A DNA stretch of 14,904 nucleotides from CAJQQY01 sp964352225 (GTDB lineage: Bacteria; Bacteroidota; Bacteroidia; Chitinophagales; Saprospiraceae): positions 1 to 14,904 of the forward strand of contig CAYGRM010000149.1 in the NCBI GenBank assembly GCA_964352225.1, given 5' to 3'. This document shows positions 11,001 to 14,904 of this stretch, piece after piece. A model generated the notes under the pieces. It had not been told where the DNA came from, did no database searches, and saw only the letters and a list, made by a program, of their open reading frames with translations. Both the position numbers and the translations under genes were made by a program. Each line of letters opens with the position of its first letter. Positions within the stretch are counted from its first letter, which is position 1.

Positions 11001-12433
11001 TCATAAGAAACGGCAAGAACTTGATCAGGTCTAAGGTTTACATTTACCGAAATAAATCCTAACTCTCCGTTGTACGTATACTCACTTGGATTAAGTAGTC
11101 GTGCTCTAACTTTTTCAAAATCTTTAGTTTGCTCAAAGTTAAATTGCCCCGTTACTACTCCAACTGATTTATCCGAAAAACGTGCTTGAGGATGTTCAGC
11201 CAAATCTTGATAAATATCATTTGAACTATTTTCAGGTAATTCATCAACTCCAAATACATCTAGGTTTCGAGGAGTTGCAGGTTGACCATAAAACATATTA
11301 TTGTTCGTGATTTGGTCATACTCTCCCAAATCGGCAAGCGCTACAATATCACGAATTCCCTCTGTTTCATTTCGATCATTGGTTACCCAAACTTCCAATC
11401 TTGTAATTCTGGTCAAACTATTGATCGTCGGCATATTTTCTAATGCCTCTTCAAAATGATCTCGGTGATAGTGCGAAAGGAAAAAGTGTCGATTCTCATC
11501 ATATTCTTCTGCTGTCACTTCAAATTGTTGAACCTGTGCTCCTCCTTGAATTTCGATAGCTTCTCGTCTAGATTTTTGTTGCGAAGCAATTGCGGTCAAT
11601 CTCAAGTGCCCAAATTGTAGTTCTGTTTTTAGTCCAAACAAACTTTGCGCTCCTTGAATCAAATTACTTCGTAGAGGTAAACTGACATTCCCGGCCTCGA
11701 TTTTTTTAATAATTTCATCTTCACTAAAAGCATCCGCATCATATTCTAATTTCAATTGATTATCAAAATCAAAAGTGGCTTGGGTATTATAATTTGTAGA
11801 AAGTTTTAATTTTTCTCCTATCGATCCTTGTACATTCAACTGAATATTCATATCAAAATCAAATCCACCTTGCTTCTGTTGTCTTTTCGTCAAAATCGGA
11901 TTTTCGATATTTTGAAAATCCACTCCAAAAGTCAAATCGATATTTCCTTGCGGTTGGATATCTACTTCCGTACCACCAAACAATCGGTTAATTAAGTCCT
12001 TATCCAAATCCATTTTCGATAATGGATCCACTTTTCCATTGACACTTGTGTTACTACTCAGTCCCGACAGTTGCCTAAAGTACTCTTGCTCTTCTTTTTT
12101 CGTACGCCAATCCATGTATTCATTAAATGTCATGTAGGTCGGCATTCTAAAATAATCGTCACCGATTTTTTCAGAAATGATGTACAAGCCAGATGCAGGA
12201 TCATATTCTACAGTTTGTTCGATGACACTTGGGTCGGCAAGATCGAAAGGATTAGCGTTTGGATTATTGATGAAATCATCATAACGTTCGTTGAACGGAA
12301 TAGTATCATTATTGATAATAATCTCTGGAGCAAATGGGTCTTCTAAATTAGAACCTCCTCCAAAGTTAGCAAGCGAGACAGAAATAAATCCAAGTACAAA
12401 TAGAAAACTAAGTAGTAAGTTTACGTTTTTCAT
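5063..12433 (-). CDS. sprA: SprA (Sov), outer-membrane translocon of the type IX secretion system
   Basis: This 2456-residue protein is the T9SS translocon, called SprA in gliding bacteria and Sov in Porphyromonas. The Flavobacterium protein is known to form a 36-stranded outer-membrane barrel that exports folded proteins, including gliding adhesins. Residues 1-22 form a signal peptide with probable cleavage after SLA22. Family segments are clear: NPFDLADPS near the N-terminus, FGVDFQNIENPILTKRQQ, FLSHYHRDHFE, and near the C-terminus PSVDYQVNKRLNLRLFFDF and KTSAAYPITNT, ending in a barrel-like strand (RFSLN). Two lysine-rich stretches, about residues 1905-1955 and 2335-2365, look like barrel loops. 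The length matches the family (about 2300-2500 aa) and no frameshift is present. The gene lies downstream of ruvA on the same strand after a 492-base spacer, and a strong terminator follows it. The ATG at 12433 sits directly before the signal peptide, with no Shine-Dalgarno sequence. Confidence 0.96.
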   Translation of the reverse strand: MKNVNLLLSFLFVLGFISVSLANFGGGSNLEDPFAPEIIINNDTIPFNERYDDFINNPNANPFDLADPSVIEQTVEYDPASGLYIISEKIGDDYFRMPTYMTFNEYMDWRTKKEEQEYFRQLSGLSSNTSVNGKVDPLSKMDLDKDLINRLFGGTEVDIQPQGNIDLTFGVDFQNIENPILTKRQQKQGGFDFDMNIQLNVQGSIGEKLKLSTNYNTQATFDFDNQLKLEYDADAFSEDEIIKKIEAGNVSLPLRSNLIQGAQSLFGLKTELQFGHLRLTAIASQQKSRREAIEIQGGAQVQQFEVTAEEYDENRHFFLSHYHRDHFEEALENMPTINSLTRITRLEVWVTNDRNETEGIRDIVALADLGEYDQITNNNMFYGQPATPRNLDVFGVDELPENSSNDIYQDLAEHPQARFSDKSVGVVTGQFNFEQTKDFEKVRARLLNPSEYTYNGELGFISVNVNLRPDQVLAVSYEYNYAGKDQVYKVGELAEDVPATEDSITQNVIFTKMLKSTTQRTDLPSWDLMMKNVYSIGAYQVNREDFRLDIYYDDPGAGLKRFLPETNLAQIPLLRIFNMDNLNVQGDPQPDGVFDFVENVTINTRNGRIMFPVLEPFGSSLVDQIEGAADKAKFSFQMLYDSTVVFAREFPEFNRFTIKGSYKSAISNEISLGAFNLPQGSVNVTSGAQVLIEGQDYEIDYNIGRIKILNDAILASGSPIKVSFEDNSLFGFQTKTLVGLRADYEVNDKFSVGGTFLNLFERPFTQKVNIGDDPINNKIYGLDLNYSSESTWLTKAVDRIPLIDTKAPSKVSLVAEMAALRPGHSKAINQQDAEGNENTGGSVYLDDFEGSTSSFDLRTPYTEWVPASVPQNDAQNNNPLFPESELIDNSLTGVNRAALSWYRIDPSVRDANDNQDNYAAAIPQEEVFTNRQLTPSDNPTIFTFDLAYCPDERGPYNFDEPGGTPYSAGVSNVGGNLKLNSPETRWAGIMRSLNTNDFQAANIEFIEFWMLNPFMDKADGSATSGPGNLYINLGNISEDILKDSRLFFENGLPGATNNSNRPTTETNVARVPLGPLVTRAFDNDPENREKQDLGFDGLDNEGEKLLFSNYFDAINAIGINLDDVSNDDFVTPSDPSLAADGFSVPDRYARFNKSQGNARTIGSVSEIIGTNLPDSEDLNNDNTLSETEAYFQYKVPLVPQGDDIDPNTPFVTDQITDAASGRTWYRFKIPIDQFTSKVGSIQDFRSIRFIRMYMQGFDQKTILRFARLQLVRNQWRRYRRDIIAGGITLPGVPSNALFDVNAVNVEENSSRMPFNYVLPLGIEREQSLGAFPNALQNEQSLAMSVCGLRDEESKAVFKNVNLDLRVYERLQMFVHAETPEPVDNGTMSIFMRLGSDFEKNYYEYEIPLTYSSESAIAGIPSTQSEYKLEVWKEENDFDFPLELLKEVKIMRNEGGNSASNIGKPFQISDPDKPNNIVRVVGNPNLGEVKGIMIGIRNPDGGDEGEICGEVWVNELRVSGFDERGGLAGLARLDVQLADFGNVAASGSFSSIGWGALDQRVQDRQREKIQEYAVDVDFELGKFFPEKWGIKIPAFAQYSNMDRIPEFDPYDLDITLEEKLDLQASQADRDSIRSQAIDRTTIRGFNFTNVRKERTNKDKTPMPWDISNFTFTYAQTQTEHSDPIIESDVIDQKRGQVDYSFSRKANYITPFKKLTKKPKLKKHLGLITDFNFNPIPNTFSFNTIANRQKAETKYRFASEDPYFNTFVNKQFTWLRNYDLRWDLSKGLKLDYSASSQSVIDELPEFDDATQQRRSEAELNAFIKENVRNLGRDKRFQQSVNLTYKIPFNSFPVLDWVSADVKLRGSFNWDAGALNNYNLKDTVHLGNIIQNGQSRSIKGTFNFDKLYDKSKFLKKINNNKSASRRNSRNSRNNKTRSSTKDDPKDKKDKKNKKDKKDKEPSKIARTLIRPLMLVQKARFNYTEDYSTVIPGYTPAVDFFGQSNNFSRPGWDFVAGFQPNNAWFDKAVANPEDRWITKSFFLNQETIKTFTRNYDARVTIEPFTDFKVDVEANYSYTENESSIFKNLDTLYATADPLDRDNFISFGQANVRQIGSYTVSYFAMQTLFQDGFNNMVALFDRYENNRSIISKELGTGVHIEDGSAYTNGFGSAQREVLVPAFLSAYTNRDPREFLNSREGDLFKTIPRPNWRLTYNGLSKLPWFKEIFKSVSITHGYKSTLTVNSFETNQQFVDEAPRSDQNLNNFGNYYTRFDIPALTITEQFSPLIGIDIKTTNDMTFRVDFKKSRNLDADFQTNVLTENRTTEYVAGFGYRMKDVVIPFLTGKKKKKKGSRNATSSANQGGRGAGGANSNVPKGNDLNFKFDFSFRDNITINHYLDQDLAEPTRGTRDISINPSVDYQVNKRLNLRLFFDFRKTIPKTSAAYPITNTAGGVTVRFSLN

Positions 12434-12441
12434 AATTTCTT

Positions 12442-12480
12442 CATGGGAGATTTTTGGCCTATTCCAAAATGCTGCCCATG
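12442..12480 (-). promoter_or_regulatory. Nested hairpin in the sprA leader, 8 bases before the start codon
   Basis: Two perfect 6-base stems are nested: CATGGG/CCCATG (12442-12447 with 12475-12480) and TTTTGG/CCAAAA (12452-12457 with 12464-12469). A 4 by 5 internal loop separates them, and the terminal loop has 6 bases. In the sprA mRNA this structure would end 8 bases before the ATG, where it could influence ribosome access. No U-run follows, so it is not a terminator. A regulatory role is inference. Confidence 0.4.
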
Positions 12481-12603
12481 TGCCGCGAAAATGGAAGGAA
12501 AGGGAAAAATTGATCTGTAATTGCCTCGATTTTTTTGGAAAAGCGATTCAATCACAGAAAGACAATAATTACCTCGTTAGGTTGTCAGAATATATTTTCG
12601 AAT

Positions 12604-12661
12604 TGAAGTTGTTTAAAATGTCTGCTGAATTGATAAAACTACATTTTTCTAAACAACTTCA
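12604..12661. repeat. Long inverted repeat (hairpin) in the ruvA-sprA spacer
   Basis: A perfect 12-base stem (12604-12615 with 12650-12661, TGAAGTTGTTTA on the left) continues after a 3-base bulge into a further 6 bp (12616-12621 with 12641-12646, AAATGT/ACATTT). That gives 18 bp around a 19-base loop. Neither side is followed by a T-run, so it is not a standard terminator. It could be a leader structure of sprA, an RNA-processing site or a protein-binding site. Confidence 0.55.
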
Positions 12662-12845
12662 TTGATAACGCAACTTTATTGTGTTGCTGTTTTATTAATC
12701 TTTTTTTAACAAAAACTAGATTTCAAACCCTAATTGGATTTTTCTAATTTTCATAAAAATATCTACGTTTTGATTTCGACTAAGTTTACTTTTTTTCAAT
12801 ATGTTTTATTGGTGAAAATGAATTCGTAGAATGCTAATTCAATGA

Positions 12846-12853
12846 CAAATTTA
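12846..12853 (-). promoter_or_regulatory. Candidate sprA promoter -7 box (TAAATTTG)
   Basis: The minus strand reads TAAATTTG, matching TAnnTTTG exactly, and it is the only exact match in the ruvA-sprA spacer. Use of this box would give a leader of about 400 bases containing both hairpins described here. No TTTG is visible at the -33 spacing, and an AT-rich region can produce this motif by chance. Confidence 0.25.
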
Positions 12854-12925
12854 ATAGCAATTATAAAATTTCGTTTAATTTTTTAATTGAAATTAACCTT
12901 GTAATTGATATAGTTATTTTGATGG

Positions 12926-13516
12926 TTAGGATAGGTTTTTCAATGCTAGTTTTATCATTTCTTCTACGTTACTAATATTAGGTTGTTGCTGTAGAATTTT
13001 ATTAAGCACTTTTTGAACCTTAATTTTTGGGAATTGTAGAGCTACCAATGCTGATAACGCTTCTTCTCTTATTGTATTGTTAATTGGAGAAATTGACATA
13101 GGAGTATCGCCTGATTCTTTAATTACTTTGTCTTTTAAGTCCAAAATAATTCGCTTGGCTGTTTTCGGCCCAATACCTTTTACTTTATTAAATGCTGCCA
13201 CATTCTCACTCACAATTGCCATTCTAACTTCCTCTACTTTCAAAGATGAAAGTAAGACTCTCGCAGTATTCGTACCGATGCCTGAAACTGAAATCAACAA
13301 AACAAACATACTACGCTCTGCTTCTTCCGCAAAACCATAAAGGGTATGGCTGTCTTCTTTTACTTGCAAATGAGTCAAAATTTGGACTTTTTCCAATTTC
13401 TCGATCTGCGCATAAGTATTCAAACTGATATTGACATGGTAGCCAATTCCGCCCGTTTCAACAAGTATATAAGTTGGACTTTTGTAGGTGATCTCACCTT
13501 TGATATATGCAATCAT
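12926..13516 (-). CDS. ruvA: Holliday junction branch-migration protein RuvA, 196 aa
   Basis: RuvA binds four-way Holliday junctions as a tetramer and loads the RuvB motor for branch migration during recombination and repair. The start MIAYIKGEI is the typical RuvA N-terminus and begins the OB-fold domain (about residues 1-65). Two helix-hairpin-helix motifs follow, VSGIGTNTA (77-85) and KGIGPKTAKRI (113-123). A flexible linker around 132-148 leads to the C-terminal RuvB-binding domain (149-196, IREEALSALVAL onwards). The 196-residue length is normal. An upstream ATG at 13549 would add 11 residues unlike any RuvA and lies inside a possible promoter box, so I place the start at 13516. No Shine-Dalgarno sequence is present. 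RuvA immediately upstream of sprA is, from general knowledge, a recurrent order in Bacteroidota. Confidence 0.95.
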   Translation of the reverse strand: MIAYIKGEITYKSPTYILVETGGIGYHVNISLNTYAQIEKLEKVQILTHLQVKEDSHTLYGFAEEAERSMFVLLISVSGIGTNTARVLLSSLKVEEVRMAIVSENVAAFNKVKGIGPKTAKRIILDLKDKVIKESGDTPMSISPINNTIREEALSALVALQFPKIKVQKVLNKILQQQPNISNVEEMIKLALKNLS

Positions 13517-13546
13517 TTTTTTATTTGAAAATTGGTGGTGAAGGTA

Positions 13547-13554
13547 CAAAATTT
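13547..13554 (-). promoter_or_regulatory. Possible ruvA promoter -7 box (AAATTTTG)
   Basis: The minus strand reads AAATTTTG, one base away from TAnnTTTG, and ends 30 bases before the RuvA ATG at 13516. The spacing suits a short leader, and a promoter here would exclude the alternative ATG at 13549. There is no TTTG at -33. The call is weak. Confidence 0.25.
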
Positions 13555-13577
13555 TGGGAAAAAGGAATCAGTTTTTA

Positions 13578-13727
13578 GGTTGGTCGCTGCACGCTCGGTC
13601 AGCAGTCAGGTACTTCGTATTTTTATAACTTTTTGATTTCTTCACTATTCTATTTTTTTATAAGAAAAACACCAAATGGGGAATCCCAAAAGCCCCTGAC
13701 TACTGACCGAGCGTGCAGTAATCAACC
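13578..13727. repeat. 150-base inverted-repeat element between ruvA and dut (REP- or MITE-like)
   Basis: The 24-base arms at 13587-13610 and 13695-13718 are reverse complements with a single mismatch (core CTGCACGCTCGGTCAG). A further 5 matching bases lie outside a 4-base mismatched block (GGTTG at 13578-13582, CAACC at 13723-13727). The arms are GC-rich in an AT-rich background and enclose 84 AT-rich bases. The flanking genes are divergent, so a shared terminator is unlikely. The shape suits a dispersed repeat such as a REP pair or a miniature transposable element. No target-site duplication is visible. Confidence 0.7.
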
Positions 13728-13742
13728 TGGCACCTGACTACT
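13695..13742 (+). repeat. Short direct repeat CCTGACTACT next to the inverted repeat
   Basis: CCTGACTACT occurs at 13695-13704, inside the right arm, and again at 13733-13742, just outside it. The core CCTGACT occurs a third time, inverted, in the left arm. Repetition of one word suggests the element was built from or decayed from tandem units. Confidence 0.5.
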
Positions 13743-13751
13743 TTTTTTTCA

Positions 13752-13759
13752 TATCTTTG
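13752..13759 (+). promoter_or_regulatory. dut promoter -7 box (TATCTTTG)
   Basis: TATCTTTG matches the Bacteroidota -7 consensus TAnnTTTG exactly, is followed by CA, and lies 20 bases before the dut ATG, giving a short leader. No -33 TTTG is seen, and a T-run lies just upstream. Position and sequence make this the best promoter candidate in the window. Confidence 0.55.
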
Positions 13760-13779
13760 CAAAAAAAATTTAATTCAAA

Positions 13780-14214
13780 ATGGAAATAAAAGTTATCAAT
13801 CGTTCCGTCAATGCCTTACCTCAATATGAAACTTCAGGTAGCGCAGGAATGGACTTAAGAGCAAATATCGAAACGCCAATCCAATTAGGATCACTTGAAA
13901 GAATCATTATTCCCACAGGTTTATTTATTGAATTACCCGAAGGATACGAAGCTCAAATTCGCCCTCGAAGTGGATTATCCATCAAAAAAGGATTAAGTTT
14001 AGTCAATTCTCCAGGCACTATTGATAGTGACTATCGAGGTGAAATTGGGGTCATCATGATCAATCTTTCTAAAGAAACCCAAACTATTGAACCTTCTGAA
14101 CGTGTTGCTCAAATGGTTATCGCTCGCTATGAACAAGCTACTTGGGATGAAGTAATCGAACTATCAAAATCTGAAAGGGGTGCAGGAGGATTTGGCAGCA
14201 CAGGCAAAAAATAA
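13780..14214 (+). CDS. dut: dUTP diphosphatase (dUTPase), 144 aa
   Basis: This cytoplasmic enzyme hydrolyses dUTP to dUMP and pyrophosphate, supplying dTMP synthesis and keeping uracil out of DNA. All five motifs of the trimeric dUTPase family are present in order: AGMDLRAN (22-29), RPRSGLS (61-67), PGTIDSDYRGEI (78-89), ERVAQMVIARY (107-117) and ERGAGGFGSTG (132-142). By analogy with the E. coli enzyme, D82 should be the catalytic aspartate and Y85 the residue stacking on deoxyribose. F138 in the C-terminal arm closes over the uracil. The length is typical. The ATG at 13780 gives the standard N-terminus (MEIKVINRS) and lies just after a good -7 box. A gene for a secreted TPR protein follows after 150 bases on the same strand. 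Confidence 0.97.
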   Translation: MEIKVINRSVNALPQYETSGSAGMDLRANIETPIQLGSLERIIIPTGLFIELPEGYEAQIRPRSGLSIKKGLSLVNSPGTIDSDYRGEIGVIMINLSKETQTIEPSERVAQMVIARYEQATWDEVIELSKSERGAGGFGSTGKK

Positions 14215-14216
14215 TG

Positions 14217-14285
14217 GTAAATGATTGGTTAATTAAACATTACCTTAGAATACTCGTTTAAAAACTTCAAACGTTAATCATTTAC
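14217..14285. repeat. Inverted repeat downstream of dut
   Basis: GTAAATGATT at 14217-14226 is matched exactly by its reverse complement at 14276-14285, with 49 bases between. It starts three bases after the dut stop codon. The arms are AT-rich and lack a following T-run, so it is not a good intrinsic terminator. The rest of the 150-base dut-TPR spacer holds no gene, only a short palindrome GTTAAG-C-CTTAAC (14336-14348). Confidence 0.4.
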
Positions 14286-14364
14286 ACAAAAACATTCTTG
14301 GAGATTATCTCAAAAAGCATGACTAACCATTGTCCGTTAAGCCTTAACCATTAATTTTTTAGAT

Positions 14365-14904
14365 ATGAAATTGGTTTTTAAAACATATACTTTTCTCTTT
14401 CTGCTGTTTGGCGGAATGTTCTTTTCATTCGATGCTCAAGCACAAAAAACTTATTCGGAAGAAGAAGTAAATACTGAGAAAATATTCATTGAAGCTAGCC
14501 GAGAGAAAATTTTAGGAAATTACGAAAACGCAGTTGTCCTTTACAAAGAAGTGCTCAAACGTGATAAAAACAATCATGCGGCAGCTTACGAATTAGCAAG
14601 AATGTACGATGTTCTCGATAAAGATGACAAAGCTGAAAAGGCAATCAAAATGGCGATCACTCTTGATAAGTCAAATGAATGGTATCAATCTTTCCTCGCA
14701 GATCTTTATGAAAAAATGAGAAAAGATGAAGAAGCTGCAGAAGTTTTTGGTGACTTAGTGAAGCAATATCCAGACAATGAATATTTTTATCAAAAGCAAG
14801 CTTACTTTTTAGTGCGCTCAAAAAACAATGCTCAGGCGATAAAAGTCTACGATAAAATCGAATCTAAATTTGGTTTATCAGAAGAATTGATTGGAAAAAA
14901 ACAT
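14365..14904 (+). CDS. Secreted tetratricopeptide-repeat protein, 3' end outside the window
   Basis: The first 180 residues are visible and the frame stays open to the last base, so the gene is truncated by the window. The N-terminus is a signal peptide (positive MKLVFK start, hydrophobic stretch about 8-22) with likely cleavage after AQA26, so the protein is periplasmic or membrane-associated. From about residue 38 there are TPR units at the canonical 34-residue spacing (38-71, 72-105, 106-139, 140-173). These show typical pairs such as NYENAVVLYKEVLKRDKNN and DKAEKAIKMAITLDKSN. TPR arrays mediate protein-protein contacts; the partner cannot be told from the sequence. The ATG at 14365 is the only start that includes the complete signal peptide. 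No TAnnTTTG box lies in the 150 bases upstream, so it may be co-transcribed with dut. A TPR gene after dut is familiar in Bacteroidota. Confidence 0.85.
   Translation, partial: MKLVFKTYTFLFLLFGGMFFSFDAQAQKTYSEEEVNTEKIFIEASREKILGNYENAVVLYKEVLKRDKNNHAAAYELARMYDVLDKDDKAEKAIKMAITLDKSNEWYQSFLADLYEKMRKDEEAAEVFGDLVKQYPDNEYFYQKQAYFLVRSKNNAQAIKVYDKIESKFGLSEELIGKKH

Larger units (their letters stand above)
12434..12925. other. 492-base ruvA-sprA intergenic region, no gene
   Basis: This AT-rich spacer separates two genes on the minus strand. The minus-strand ATGs I checked open frames of at most about a dozen codons, so I see no small gene. It contains the nested hairpin next to the sprA start, a longer inverted repeat at 12604-12661, and a small 5-bp hairpin (GCAAC/GTTGC, 12670-12674 with 12683-12687). 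It also holds the only exact TAnnTTTG match on the minus strand. No convincing intrinsic terminator follows ruvA, so read-through from ruvA into sprA remains possible. Confidence 0.6.

Noticed and set aside
12291..12665. A plus-strand frame of 124 codons overlapping the 5' end of sprA
   Set aside because: Half of it is antisense to the signal peptide and N-terminus of sprA, the rest is AT-rich spacer, and the product shows no recognisable domain.
13517..13549. An 11-residue N-terminal extension of RuvA from the ATG at 13549
   Set aside because: RuvA proteins begin at the MI-x-x-I/L-x-G segment, and the extension resembles no RuvA. The upstream ATG also overlaps a possible promoter box.
13578..13727. 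Reading the ruvA-dut inverted repeat as a terminator
   Set aside because: The flanking genes are divergent, the loop is 84 bases, and neither arm is followed by a T-run.
1..14904. A new defence, secretion-effector or mobile system
   Set aside because: Every gene of substance belongs to a known family (IS256 transposase, Mfd, SprA, RuvA, dUTPase, TPR protein). No CRISPR array, toxin-antitoxin pair, reverse transcriptase or unexplained gene cluster is visible.

Overview
The window comes from a member of the Bacteroidota. It carries a gene for SprA, the giant outer-membrane translocon of the type IX secretion system (T9SS), which is restricted to this phylum. The DNA is AT-rich, start codons lack Shine-Dalgarno sequences, and several starts are preceded by the phylum's -7 promoter motif TAnnTTTG. 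The long SprA, with lysine-rich insertions in its barrel, would fit a Saprospiraceae- or Cytophagales-like gliding bacterium, but the class is inference.

Layout, left to right. An almost complete IS256-family insertion sequence occupies 25-1371, with good terminal inverted repeats and an intact DDE transposase on the + strand. Twenty bases beyond its right end is the stop codon of mfd (1392-4783, - strand), the transcription-repair coupling factor. The mfd gene is cut by a run of ten Ns at 3582-3591. The two sides of this gap share the same 7 bases, and merging them gives one uninterrupted 1124-codon frame, so the break looks like an assembly artefact. A 279-base spacer follows, with a rho-independent terminator for sprA and a candidate mfd promoter. 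Next come sprA (5063-12433, -), a 492-base spacer with strong inverted repeats but no gene, and ruvA (12926-13516, -). A divergent intergenic region contains a 150-base element with nearly identical inverted arms. It is followed by dut (13780-14214, +) and the start of a secreted TPR-repeat protein that runs off the window (14365-14904, +).

The chromosomal genes are mostly housekeeping. Mfd and RuvA act in DNA repair and recombination, and Dut keeps uracil out of DNA. SprA is a secretion and gliding component, and from general knowledge its placement downstream of ruvA is common in Bacteroidota. I see no defence island, CRISPR array, prophage, tRNA or rRNA, and nothing that amounts to a new multi-gene system. 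The most interesting unexplained material is in the intergenic regions: the inverted repeat between ruvA and dut, and the structured leader upstream of sprA. The collapsible assembly gap in mfd is the most important point for anyone using this annotation.
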